A stretch of DNA of 23,413 nucleotides from an uncultured Verrucomicrobiota bacterium (GTDB lineage Bacteria; Verrucomicrobiota; Kiritimatiellia; RFP12; UBA1067): positions 1 through 23,413 of the forward strand of contig CALYRV010000017.1 in NCBI GenBank assembly GCA_945483525.1, given 5' to 3'. A model generated the notes under the pieces. The model made no database searches, was not told where the DNA came from, and saw nothing but the letters and a program-made list of their open reading frames with translations. Of the stretch, positions 14,836-22,640 are shown piece by piece; the stretch's first letter is position 1, and each line of letters opens with the position of its first letter. A program made the position numbers and the translations under genes.

Positions 14836-16431
14836 ATGAAAATAAAGAACATTGTCATGTTGGCCGGGACGTTGGTCGCCGGATTGTTGTTCGCGGAACC
14901 GCAGCCGTATTCGTTTCTGAAGAACTTCAAGGGGGGATGGGATCGTCGTAAGCCGGTCGAGTTCATCACCGAAGCGGACGGATCGCGGATCCTGAAGCTC
15001 GGCGGTAGCGACGACTACAAGATGCGCGGGTCGCTCGACATCAAGAACATCGACAAGGCGCTGGAGTCGTTCCGCGGGTACGAAGTTGATTTCGTCGTCG
15101 AGTATAAACTCGAGAACGCGAAGCTGTGTCCCAACCAGTGGGCGAAGGACCGTCCCGAGGACTTCAAGTTGATCCTCTGGCACTGGGAGCACGCGAACGC
15201 GGAGTATTCGAGCTGGGTGAGGCCGGTCGTGAAATTCCCAGAAGGCGGGAATACGGACGGATGGGTCACCGAGCGTTTCCACTCCTGTGTGATGGCGGAC
15301 GACGAACTTGGCAAGGCGGGCGTCGGACTGATGGCGACGTTCGGTACTGGCGGCAGCATCTACTTCAAGGACTTCCGCATCGAAGTGTCGCCGCACAAGG
15401 TGATGGAAGAGGCGGCTGCGAAGGTCGGCGTGAAGATCCCCGAGGGATATAAGTGCGAATATTCGGAGAAGTGGCTGGACGGCAAGAAGTACCGCGGTAC
15501 GGTCTGCATCTGGGAGTTCGGTCCGCAGGATCTCGAGAAGATCGTCTCCTGGGGATGCAACCTCGTGCGCATGTCGCGCTTCAAGCCGCTGACCGATGAT
15601 TACAACAAGCTCGAGGAACGTCTTGCGGTCCTGAAGAAGCACAACGTGAAGGTTATCTTCGCGCCGATGGCTCCGGGCGGCAGGGGCAACCGCAAGAAGT
15701 ACGCGATCTTCAACGACGATCAGATGCGCGCCGATTTCATCAAGGGATGGGAGAAGCTCGCGACCTACTTCAAGGGACGCGACGACATCTGGGCGTTCGG
15801 CATCCTCAACGAGCCGTTCCAGAACTACTTCGGCAATCAGGACGACAAGTACAGCTACTGGGGACTCGTCCATGACGCGATCAAGGCGATCCGTGCGATC
15901 GATCCGGACCGCTGCATCGTTGCGACCGCGGATACGGGCGGTTCTCCCGCGGACTACCGTCCTCCGTACATGCTGCCGTATCCGTTCAAGGATGTGTGGT
16001 ACGAATTGCATTTCTATTCGCCGCTCGTCATGACGCATTACGGAGTGCTGGGCAAGGACATTAATCCGGAGAAGGACCGCTATCCGGGTCTTACCGTGCG
16101 CAAGCTTCACGTCTGGAACAAGGAGATGCTCGGCAAGGTGCTGGACGAATCGAAGTTCTTCGGCGACAAGTACGGCGCGAAGTTCTTCGTCGGCGAGTTC
16201 TCCTGTCACCGCACGGTGCCGGATGCGGCGCAGTGGCTGGATGACGCGGCCGATGAGATCGACAAGCGTTTTGATCTCTGGGCGTATCACTCCTACGGTG
16301 AATACGACGGATGGAACCTCGAGTACAAGGAGGACAAGTGGGGCGTGAAGGCGGAGAAGTGCGCGCCCGGCGAAGAGTCCGCCCGTATGAAGGTGATGAA
16401 GAAGCACTGGTCCCGGAACGCTGAAAAATAA
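14836..16431 (+). CDS. Secreted glycoside hydrolase family 5 (cellulase-type) enzyme
   Basis: 531 residues. The signal peptide MKIKNIVMLAGTLVAGLLFA sets the start; the frame opens at 14797, but the 13 extra residues would displace it. Residues about 25-190 form a beta-rich N-terminal domain, possibly carbohydrate-binding. The TIM-barrel catalytic domain follows (about 215-525): CNLVRMSRF, the acid/base motif GILNEPF (E326), YELHFYSP, and the nucleophile motif FFVGEFS (E454). These are the classical GH5 signatures, implying a retaining endo-acting beta-glucanase, mannanase or similar; the substrate cannot be told. A weak promoter lies upstream, and the M14 gene follows after 6 nt, so the degradative genes appear co-transcribed. 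Confidence 0.9.
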   Translation: MKIKNIVMLAGTLVAGLLFAEPQPYSFLKNFKGGWDRRKPVEFITEADGSRILKLGGSDDYKMRGSLDIKNIDKALESFRGYEVDFVVEYKLENAKLCPNQWAKDRPEDFKLILWHWEHANAEYSSWVRPVVKFPEGGNTDGWVTERFHSCVMADDELGKAGVGLMATFGTGGSIYFKDFRIEVSPHKVMEEAAAKVGVKIPEGYKCEYSEKWLDGKKYRGTVCIWEFGPQDLEKIVSWGCNLVRMSRFKPLTDDYNKLEERLAVLKKHNVKVIFAPMAPGGRGNRKKYAIFNDDQMRADFIKGWEKLATYFKGRDDIWAFGILNEPFQNYFGNQDDKYSYWGLVHDAIKAIRAIDPDRCIVATADTGGSPADYRPPYMLPYPFKDVWYELHFYSPLVMTHYGVLGKDINPEKDRYPGLTVRKLHVWNKEMLGKVLDESKFFGDKYGAKFFVGEFSCHRTVPDAAQWLDDAADEIDKRFDLWAYHSYGEYDGWNLEYKEDKWGVKAEKCAPGEESARMKVMKKHWSRNAEK

Positions 16432-16437
16432 TCGCAT

Positions 16438-17649
16438 ATGAAATTCGCTAACATTATTCTGCTGGCCGGGGCGGTTGCCGCCGGGACGCTGTCCGCGGAA
16501 GTTGTCGTCGACGACAAGATCCCTGCTGGTAACATCATCGTTTTGAAGCAATCCGACACGAAGGTTGAGCTGCGGCAGGATCAGCGCGACACCAAGGGCG
16601 AGAAGTGGTTCTACTGGGCGTTCCGCGTTAAAGGTGCCGCGGGGAAGACGATCAAGTTCGAGTTTCCGGACAAGGAGCCTGGCGGCGGACCGGTCGGAGT
16701 GCGAGGTCCGGTGGTGACGAAGGACAGGTGCAGGACATTCGCCTTTCCTCTGGATGGCAAGACGGACAAGTGCTCGTTCACCTACACCTTCGGCGCGGAC
16801 GAAAACGAGACTTGGTTCTACGAGTGTTATCCTTACGTGCTAGCCGACTGGCAGGCGTTCGTGAAGAAACACGAGGCGGAACTCGGCAGGACCTTTGTCC
16901 TTGAGACGCTCTGCAGATCGCGGAAAGGAGCTGACGTTCCGCGCGCGCGTTTCGGTTGCATAGCGAAGGAGCCGAAGTACCGGGTGTTCATCACTGCGCG
17001 CCATCACTGCAGCGAGACGTCCGCGAGCTGGGTGCTCGAGGGCTTTGCCGAGGCGTTCTTCGCAAAGGACGAACTCGGTGCGTGGATGCGCGAGAATGTG
17101 GAGATGATGATGGTGCCGTTTACCGATTACGACGGAGTGCAGGCGGGCGATCAAGGCAAGAAGCGTGCGCCACACGATCACAACCGTGACTACACGGAGT
17201 TCATCTATCCGGAGACGAAGGCGATCACGGAATGGGCGAAGAATCACGCGGATTGCAGGATTGACATCTTTATGGATGTCCATTGTCCGTGGATCCGCGG
17301 TCAGTATAACGAGTTTCTCTACACGCCCTGGAAGAATCCGGCGATCGTCCCGAGTATGGAGGGCGAGAAGTTCTTCTCCGAGACGCTCGAGAAGGTCCAG
17401 TGTGGATCGTTTCGATATAAGGCGTCCGACGATTTGCCATTCGGTCAATCCTGGAACAAAGGGCTTAACTACTCGCAGGGTGCGTCTGCGGTCATGTGGT
17501 TCGCCCGCGACTGCAAGGAACGGCTCAAGCTCTGCCGCTCCTTCGAAGTCCCGTTCGCCAACGCCAACGGCGCCGTCGTCACTCCTGACACCTGCCGCGC
17601 GCTCGGACGCGACGTGGTCAAGGTCTGGAAGGAACTTCTGTTGAAGTAA
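16438..17649 (+). CDS. Secreted M14-family zinc carboxypeptidase
   Basis: 403 residues. The signal peptide MKFANIILLAGAVAAGTLSA is close in sequence to that of the GH5 protein upstream. A beta-sandwich N-terminal domain (about 20-130; FYWAFRVKGAAGKTIKFEF) resembles that of cytosolic-carboxypeptidase-type M14 enzymes. The peptidase domain has the zinc motif HCSE (H190, E193), the third ligand H282 in MDVHCPW, HNRDY supplying the substrate-binding Asn-Arg pair, and the catalytic Glu E370 in RSFEVPFAN. All key residues are present. It would remove C-terminal residues from peptides or peptidoglycan stems in the periplasm or outside. The gene lies 6 nt after GH5 and 5 nt before the MBL-fold gene, without its own ribosome site. 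Confidence 0.85.
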   Translation: MKFANIILLAGAVAAGTLSAEVVVDDKIPAGNIIVLKQSDTKVELRQDQRDTKGEKWFYWAFRVKGAAGKTIKFEFPDKEPGGGPVGVRGPVVTKDRCRTFAFPLDGKTDKCSFTYTFGADENETWFYECYPYVLADWQAFVKKHEAELGRTFVLETLCRSRKGADVPRARFGCIAKEPKYRVFITARHHCSETSASWVLEGFAEAFFAKDELGAWMRENVEMMMVPFTDYDGVQAGDQGKKRAPHDHNRDYTEFIYPETKAITEWAKNHADCRIDIFMDVHCPWIRGQYNEFLYTPWKNPAIVPSMEGEKFFSETLEKVQCGSFRYKASDDLPFGQSWNKGLNYSQGASAVMWFARDCKERLKLCRSFEVPFANANGAVVTPDTCRALGRDVVKVWKELLLK

Positions 17650-17654
17650 GCGTC

Positions 17655-18836
17655 ATGAAGAATATGGCGACCATGTTTGGAGTCTCCATGTTTCTCGGAG
17701 CGGCGGTTTTGCCGCGGCTCGCGGGGGCGTGGAGCTGGGCGCCGATGAAGACCGAGGCGCTGAAGGCGTGCATGGTCGAATTCGCGAAGGAGAACGGACA
17801 CGCTGCGTTTGCGGAAAGAATCGCGGCGGAGAAGGATCTCACGAGCTGGATCGAAGAGACGATCGAGTATGCGGAGAAGGGGCTCGCGAGATGCGAAGGC
17901 GCAGATTACCGCGACGCGCGTCGTCACGCGCTGCTTCGGCTGGTCGACTATCCGACTCACATCGACAGCTATTCAACGAACACTCCGGTCGAGGTCCGTA
18001 AAGCGTGGTTCGTGGCGATGGATGCGCAGAGCCGCCGCGCCCGTAAACGCGTCTTTGAAGAGGTGAAGGCGGCGAGGATCAATGAAGGCGAACTCGGTAT
18101 CTTCCACTTTTACAACATGGGCTACATCCTCAAGGGACCGCGGCATGCGGTCGCGTTGGATGTCACTGATACGCCGTGCCAATGGACTGACGAGGAGCGC
18201 ATGGAGCTCGCGAGGCTGACGGACTTCTTCGTGTTGACGCATCCTCATCGCGACCACTATTCGAAGCGGATGCTTCAGCCGTTTTTTGATCTCGGCAAGC
18301 CCGTGGTGTTGCCGTGCGACGTCGGCATCACGAATGCGCTCTGTCGTCTTTTCACTGACGATCACGATACGCATGTTGACGTCGTCGGCGTGGGTGTGAG
18401 GAATTACATGGGCAATCAGCGTGTACCTTGCAACGTCTATCAGTTCGACATCGACGGCGTGAAGGTGACGGCTCCCGGAGATAATGATGCGCACGAGGTG
18501 TATACGAATCTGACCAGGGGGGCGGCGACGGACATCATCATTTCGCCGGTGTGGAATTTTCCGTCCAACATCGTCAGAAGCTGTATGGCGAATCCGGGCT
18601 TCAACCGCAACACCGCGCTTTTCCTGCCGTCCCATTACAACGAACTCGGGCATGGTGTCAGGAACCGCGAGTCCTACTGGGAGGCGTTCTGGCGCGAAGA
18701 TCGGTTGTCGACGCCGGGGATGATCTGGCCGCGGACGCAGGTGCTGTATCTCGGAGAGTCCGTAATCTGGAAACGGGATCTCACCGGTGACGACCAATGC
18801 GCCGGTGCACGGAAGCATCGCAAGGGCTGGCTGTAG
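17655..18836 (+). CDS. Exported metallo-beta-lactamase-fold hydrolase
   Basis: 393 residues. A signal peptide (residues 1-25, MFGVSMFLGAAVLPRLAGA) predicts export. Residues 30-140 are a helical N-terminal extension. The MBL domain shows the metal motif HPHRDH (196-201), the downstream acidic APGDND and the late histidine in PSHYNELGHG, consistent with a two-metal hydrolase of the UlaG/lactonase-like type. YNMGYILKGPRHAVALDVT is the typical strand pair before the metal site. Substrate unknown; position between M14 and a metallophosphoesterase in one operon suggests processing of an imported or surface polymer. The long N-terminal extension is unusual for the fold. Confidence 0.82.
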   Translation: MKNMATMFGVSMFLGAAVLPRLAGAWSWAPMKTEALKACMVEFAKENGHAAFAERIAAEKDLTSWIEETIEYAEKGLARCEGADYRDARRHALLRLVDYPTHIDSYSTNTPVEVRKAWFVAMDAQSRRARKRVFEEVKAARINEGELGIFHFYNMGYILKGPRHAVALDVTDTPCQWTDEERMELARLTDFFVLTHPHRDHYSKRMLQPFFDLGKPVVLPCDVGITNALCRLFTDDHDTHVDVVGVGVRNYMGNQRVPCNVYQFDIDGVKVTAPGDNDAHEVYTNLTRGAATDIIISPVWNFPSNIVRSCMANPGFNRNTALFLPSHYNELGHGVRNRESYWEAFWREDRLSTPGMIWPRTQVLYLGESVIWKRDLTGDDQCAGARKHRKGWL

Positions 18837-18843
18837 ACGCGAG

Positions 18844-19971
18844 ATGATACGGACGCTGTTCACCTGGATTCCGTTTGTGGTCGGTCTGACGATAATGGTC
18901 GGACTGATCTTTCCGCGTTGCCGTCAACTGCAGTTACGGACCCGTACGCAGGCGGTCTGGGCGATGGTGCTGCTGTTTTGCTGTTCGAAGTTTCTTGCGT
19001 TTAAGGCGCTCGGCGGTGACGAGTTTAATCCCGATCTGCCGACGGTAGTGATCTGGATCTGGGACTGGCTTTATTCCGGCGCGATGCTGATGGCGGCGCT
19101 CATGGTGCTGACGGTATTCTTCCGTTTCCGCGCGAAGCTGTGGATCCTGCCGATTGTTGCGTGGGGGATGTCTGCAGTCGGACTCTACAACGGCTTCTCG
19201 GTGCCGTCCGTTAAGGAAATTGAATTGTCCTATTCCGATCTGCCGCCTTCACTGGAAGGATATCGGATCGTTCAGCTTTCCGATCTTCACTGCTCGAGCG
19301 CGGCGCGACGCTGGCGGACCGAGGCGATCGTGGAGAAGGTGAACGCTCTCAATGCGGATCTCATCTGTCTTACGGGAGATCTCGCGGACGGATCGGTCGA
19401 CAAGATCGGTCCGTACCTCGAGCCGATCGGACGTCTTCGTGCGCGGGATGGGGTTTTCGCCTGCACGGGCAATCATGAATATTATCATGATTACTTCGCA
19501 TGGAAAGGACTGTTCTACGAAAAGCTCGACAACATTAGGTTTCTGGAGAACGAGTGCGTCTTCCCTCGTGAGGGACTTGCGCTGGCGGGCGTTCCCGACG
19601 AGATCGGCATGATTCGGTGTGGCTTGTCCAGCGAACGCGAATGGTGGCAGTCGTACGATTCCGCGACTAACGGAGAGTTCCGAGTGATGATGGTGCATCA
19701 GCCGAAGGACGTTACGATGTATGTGCGCGAATGCGATGTTCGGCTGCAGCTGTCCGGACACACCCACGGCGGCATTGCGCCAATATTGAGCACGCTCGTG
19801 AAAGCGTTCAACGGCGGCTTCGTGCGCGGACTTTATCCCGCGCCCGGCAGAACCGGTGACCGTTATCTTTACGTGTCACCGGGATGCGGACAGTGGGCCG
19901 GGTTCCCGATGCGCTTCTTCAACGATTCGGAGATCACGGTTTTCAAACTCAAGAGGGTGAATTCGAAATGA
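18844..19971 (+). CDS. Membrane-anchored metallophosphoesterase (YkuE/YaeI-like)
   Basis: 375 residues. Three or four membrane helices lie in residues 1-115 (IPFVVGLTIMVGLIF, AVWAMVLLFCCSKFL, GAMLMAALMVLTVFF, LWILPIVAWGMSAVG). A calcineurin-like phosphoesterase domain follows, with all five metal blocks: LSDLHC (D147, H149), TGDLAD, GNHEYYHD, MMVHQP and SGHTHGG. Relatives hydrolyse lipid-linked or cell-wall phosphate esters such as UDP-diacylglucosamine-type substrates, but the substrate is not determined here. The frame opens at 18787 inside the preceding gene; ATG 18844, 7 nt after that stop, starts right before the first membrane helix. Its stop overlaps the next start (ATGA). Confidence 0.88.
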   Translation: MIRTLFTWIPFVVGLTIMVGLIFPRCRQLQLRTRTQAVWAMVLLFCCSKFLAFKALGGDEFNPDLPTVVIWIWDWLYSGAMLMAALMVLTVFFRFRAKLWILPIVAWGMSAVGLYNGFSVPSVKEIELSYSDLPPSLEGYRIVQLSDLHCSSAARRWRTEAIVEKVNALNADLICLTGDLADGSVDKIGPYLEPIGRLRARDGVFACTGNHEYYHDYFAWKGLFYEKLDNIRFLENECVFPREGLALAGVPDEIGMIRCGLSSEREWWQSYDSATNGEFRVMMVHQPKDVTMYVRECDVRLQLSGHTHGGIAPILSTLVKAFNGGFVRGLYPAPGRTGDRYLYVSPGCGQWAGFPMRFFNDSEITVFKLKRVNSK

Positions 19972-20252
19972 GCTGGTACACGGAAACTACCGAAGGACTG
20001 GTGGTGAATGTCAGCGCGCGTCCGCGTTCGTCGCGGGCCGGAATCGACGGACTATTCGGTGACACGCTGAAGGTGAAGATCTGTTGTGCGCCAGTCGATG
20101 GCAAGGCGAACAAGGAGCTGATCGAGACGCTTGCTAAGGCCTTCGGTCTTCCGAAGTCGTCCGTCGTCTTCAAGTCCGGCGAGACCTCCAAGACGAAGCG
20201 CATTCTGCTCCGCGGCGTTTCCGCCGCGACCGCCGAGATAGTGGTCAAGTAG
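19968..20252 (+). CDS. DUF167/YggU family protein
   Basis: A 94-residue cytoplasmic protein. The pattern VNVSARPRSSRAGIDGL followed by LKVKICCAPVDGKAN, LAKAFGLPKSSV and GETSKTKRILL is the characteristic YggU/DUF167 fold (PF02594); function is not established in the family. The frame is open from 19884, but ATG 19968 overlaps the preceding stop by 4 bp and gives the normal family length. The ARPRSSR stretch is commonly seen at this point in the family. It is the last gene of the operon that begins with GH5; the next gene has its own strong promoter. Confidence 0.9.
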   Translation: MSWYTETTEGLVVNVSARPRSSRAGIDGLFGDTLKVKICCAPVDGKANKELIETLAKAFGLPKSSVVFKSGETSKTKRILLRGVSAATAEIVVK

Positions 20253-20272
20253 TGACGCGTTTGAGCTGATTA

Positions 20273-20281
20273 TGATATAAT
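20273..20281 (+). promoter_or_regulatory. Promoter of the Fe-S scaffold/GGGtGRT operon
   Basis: TGATATAAT at 20273-20281 is the same extended -10 element seen before proC and rdgB. Here 36 nt separate it from the ATG and a GAAAGGA ribosome site lies in between, so this transcript is leadered. The strong codon bias of the two genes behind it fits high expression. Confidence 0.65.
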
Positions 20282-20317
20282 ACCGACAATCGTTTTTGTA
20301 ACGAAAGGAAAACTACA

Positions 20318-21010
20318 ATGGTCTACTCGACTGAGGTTGAACATCAGTGCCCCCTGATGAAGGGGTGCAATCACGGTCCTGCCCCGATCCCGGAAGAGGG
20401 TAAGTGGGTCCAGGCTAAGCAGATTAAGGATATCAGCGGCTACACGCACGGCGTGGGCTGGTGTGCTCCGCAGCAGGGCGCGTGCAAGCTCTCGCTGAAC
20501 GTCAAGAACGGCATCATCGAGGAGGCCCTCGTCGAGACCATCGGCTGCTCGGGCATGACCCACTCCGCCGCGATGGCTTCGGAGATCCTCGTCGGCAAGA
20601 CCCTCCTCGAGGCGCTCAACACCGACCTCGTCTGCGACGCGATCAACACCGCGATGCGCGAGCTCTTCCTCCAGATCGTCTACGGCCGCACTCAGTCCGC
20701 GTTCTCCGAAGGCGGCCTCGTCATTGGTGCCGGCCTCGAGGACCTCGGTAAGGGTCTGCGTTCGATGGTCGGTACGATGTACGCGACGAAGGCGAAAGGG
20801 CCCCGTTACCTCGAGATGACCGAAGGCTACTGCACGCGCATGGCGCTTAACAAGCAGGGCGAGGTCATCGGTTACGAGTTCGTCTCCCTCGGCAAGATGA
20901 CCGACTTCATCAAGAAGGGTCTCACTCCGAACGAGGCGTGGGAGAAGGCGAAGGGCCATTACGGTCAGTTCGAGGGTGCGGCGAAGTACATCGATCCCCG
21001 GAAGGAATAA
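20318..21010 (+). CDS. Iron-sulfur cluster assembly scaffold protein (NifU/IscU-N-like)
   Basis: 230 residues, cytoplasmic. The IscU/NifU N-terminal pattern is recognisable: GWCAPQQGACKL with C49 and C56, then ETIGCSGMTHSAAMASEILV with C77, and a later C106. Extra cysteines C11 and C17 sit at the N-terminus. It would assemble Fe-S clusters for transfer to apoproteins. It is longer than IscU (about 128), with a C-terminal extension (about 150-230) ending KYIDPRKE. GAAAGGA lies upstream. Codons are strongly biased (CTC, GTC, ATC, AAG), which suggests high expression. The GGGtGRT gene follows after a heptamer repeat, the arrangement known from anaerobic bacteria; no cysteine desulfurase is adjacent. 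Confidence 0.85.
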   Translation: MVYSTEVEHQCPLMKGCNHGPAPIPEEGKWVQAKQIKDISGYTHGVGWCAPQQGACKLSLNVKNGIIEEALVETIGCSGMTHSAAMASEILVGKTLLEALNTDLVCDAINTAMRELFLQIVYGRTQSAFSEGGLVIGAGLEDLGKGLRSMVGTMYATKAKGPRYLEMTEGYCTRMALNKQGEVIGYEFVSLGKMTDFIKKGLTPNEAWEKAKGHYGQFEGAAKYIDPRKE

Positions 21011-21038
21011 GTGCTTGGTGCATAGTGCTTAGTGCTTA
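21011..21038. repeat. Heptamer tandem repeat, 4 units
   Basis: GTGCTTG, GTGCATA, GTGCTTA and GTGCTTA run with a strict 7-bp period immediately after the scaffold-gene stop codon. They fill most of the gap before the ribosome site of the GGGtGRT gene. Confidence 0.8.
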
Positions 21039-21055
21039 AAGAAAGGAAATTTACA

Positions 21056-22090
21056 ATGGCTACCAAGAAAGTTACCAAGAAGGCCGCCGAGAAGCTGTTC
21101 GAAGGTTACGAGCGTCGTGAGGCGAAGATCCTCGCCGCTCTCAAGCCCTACGGCATCAAGTCTATCGAAGAGTGCGCGGAGATCTGCAAGAAGGCCGGTA
21201 TCGATCCTTACAAGATTGTCGAAGAGACCCAGCCGATCTGCTTCGAGAACGCGAAGTGGGCTTACACCGTCGGTGCTGCGATGGCGATCAAGAAGGGCTG
21301 CACGAAGGCGAAGGATGCCGCCGCGGAAATCGGTGTCGGCCTCCAGGCGTTCTGCATTCCTGGCTCCGTCGCCGAGAACCGTCAGGTCGGCCGCGGACAC
21401 GGCAACCTCGGCGCGATGCTCCTCGATGACGAGACCAAGTGCTTCGCGTTCCTCGCGGGTCACGAGTCCTTCGCCGCGGCTGAAGGCGCGATCAAGATCG
21501 CCCTCAACGCGAACAAGGTCCGCAAGACCGACCTCCAGGTCATCCTGAACGGCCTCGGCAAGGACGCGGCGTACATCATCTCGCGCATCAACGGCTTCAC
21601 CTACTGCAAGACCGTCTTCAATCCGAAGACCGAGAAGGTCAAGGTCGTCGAGAAGAAGGCGTTCTCCAAGGGCCCCCGTGCGAACGTCCGTTGCTACGGT
21701 GCGGACAACGTTCCGGAAGGCGTCGCGATCATGCAGCTCGAGAACGTGGGCGTGTCCATTACGGGCAACTCCACGAACCCGACTCGCTTCCAGCATCCCG
21801 TCGCCGGCACCTACAAGAAGTGGTGCTGGGAGAACGGCCGCAAGTATTTCTCCGTCGCTTCGGGCGGCGGCACCGGCCGTACTCTTCACCCCGATAACAT
21901 GGCGGCCGGTCCGTCGAGCTACGGCATGACCGACACCATGGGCCGCATGCACTCCGACGCTCAGTTCGCGGGTTCCTCGTCGGTTCCGGCGCACGTCGAG
22001 ATGATGGGCCTCATCGGCATGGGCAACAACCCGATGGTCGGCGCCACCGTCGCCGTCGCCGTCGCGGTCGAAGAGTCCTTCAAGAAATAA
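21056..22090 (+). CDS. GGGtGRT family protein
   Basis: 344 residues, cytoplasmic, no membrane segments. It contains the name-giving motif GGGTGRT (270-276) inside SVASGGGTGRTLHPDNMAAG, and a Gly-rich C-terminus (GLIGMGNNPMVGATVAVAVA). Several cysteines are spread through the chain (C40, C44, C62, C82, C100, C129, C184, C213, C257), compatible with metal or cluster binding, though no ligand set is proven. The family has no established function, but its steady pairing with the NifU-like scaffold points to Fe-S or redox metabolism. ATG 21056 has GAAAGGA upstream; the frame opens at 21032, but that lies in the repeat. Codon bias is as strong as in its partner. A terminator follows. Confidence 0.9.
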   Translation: MATKKVTKKAAEKLFEGYERREAKILAALKPYGIKSIEECAEICKKAGIDPYKIVEETQPICFENAKWAYTVGAAMAIKKGCTKAKDAAAEIGVGLQAFCIPGSVAENRQVGRGHGNLGAMLLDDETKCFAFLAGHESFAAAEGAIKIALNANKVRKTDLQVILNGLGKDAAYIISRINGFTYCKTVFNPKTEKVKVVEKKAFSKGPRANVRCYGADNVPEGVAIMQLENVGVSITGNSTNPTRFQHPVAGTYKKWCWENGRKYFSVASGGGTGRTLHPDNMAAGPSSYGMTDTMGRMHSDAQFAGSSSVPAHVEMMGLIGMGNNPMVGATVAVAVAVEESFKK

Positions 22091-22112
22091 TCGGAATAAT
22101 CCGAATATTCGA
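22087..22112. repeat. Short tandem repeat, 9/8-bp units
   Basis: ATAATCGGA, ATAATCCGA and ATATTCGA follow directly at the GGGtGRT stop codon. Another of the gene-end short-period repeats, with a different unit. Confidence 0.55.
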
Positions 22113-22121
22113 ATGAAACGT

Positions 22122-22153
22122 GAGCGCGGCAGTTCTGCCGCGCCTCGTTTTTT
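22122..22153 (+). terminator. Intrinsic terminator after the GGGtGRT gene
   Basis: GCGCGGCAG (22124-22132) and CTGCCGCGC (22135-22143) are exact reverse complements, forming a GC-rich stem. It is followed by CTCG and six Ts (22148-22153). It lies 32 nt after the stop codon and should separate the Fe-S operon from the region to the right. Confidence 0.85.
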
Positions 22154-22432
22154 ATGGTGATTGATTCCGGAGCCGAGCTTCGGGTTACGCGGCGAGCCCG
22201 ACTGTCGATCAAACCGTCGCCGAAGGAGTCGCTCGCCCTCTTCCCTGAGGGCAATAAGCCGTGACAAGACATTCCCCTCAGCGAGCGTTTCCGGTATAAG
22301 CTAAACCGAGCTCAACGGGCGGCGATCCTTCGGCTCCTCTTGCTCAACAGTCGGCTCTCGCTCGCGTAACGAGGCTTCGCTCAGGTGGAGGGAATTAATT
22401 CGTTGAGTCGCGCTCTCGTCTTATTTGTAATT
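22154..22432. other. Gene-free stretch of 279 bp
   Basis: GC-rich, with many small GAGC/GCTC and CCGAAG/CTTCGG words and short inverted repeats (for example CTCAACG and CGTTGAG about 90 bp apart). I see no supported gene, tRNA or known element. It could be degraded DNA at the edge of an acquired segment. Confidence 0.5.
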
Positions 22433-22441
22433 TGCTATAAT
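22433..22441 (+). promoter_or_regulatory. Extended -10 promoter of the structured RNA
   Basis: TGCTATAAT at 22433-22441 is a perfect extended -10 element in an AT-rich patch. Transcription would start around 22448 and run through the stem-loops towards the methyltransferase gene 428 nt further on. No clear -35 box is seen. Confidence 0.6.
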
Positions 22442-22527
22442 ATCTGACGTCGGCGGGGAGAAATCCCGCAGGCGTGACGGTGAGTCCGCTCGTCGTCAAG
22501 AATTTCAGCATTACTGCTGCAAGACGT

Positions 22528-22640
22528 TCAGTTGAAAACGTAGGAAATTTTCATAGTAGAACGATTTGTATGCGGGGATGCGCCCAATTGGCGCATCTCT
22601 CATTGCATTCTACTATGGGCTTCCTACGGCCTTCAACTGA
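22528..22640 (+). repeat. Long imperfect hairpin 1
   Basis: Three paired blocks stack in register: TCAGTTGAA (22528-22536) with TTCAACTGA (22632-22640); CGTAGGAA (22539-22546) with TTCCTACG (22621-22628); CATAGTAGAA (22552-22561) with TTCTACTATG (22608-22617). An apical stem GATGCGCC (22577-22584)/GGCGCATC (22590-22597) has loop CAATT. Internal loops are small (2-5 nt per side). About 35 base pairs in 113 nt. Confidence 0.8.

Noticed and set aside
14788..16551. 587-codon open frame on the minus strand
   Set aside because: It is antisense to the complete GH5 gene, which has a signal peptide and both catalytic motifs. The minus frame shows no family features.
5493..21038. CRISPR arrays
   Set aside because: The short repeats have 6-9 bp units in direct contact, with no 25-40 bp repeats separated by unique spacers and no cas genes.
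21029..22267. 412-codon minus-strand frame reaching into the gene-free stretch
   Set aside because: Nearly all of it lies opposite the GGGtGRT gene. The part outside (22122-22267) shows no recognisable protein and crosses the terminator.
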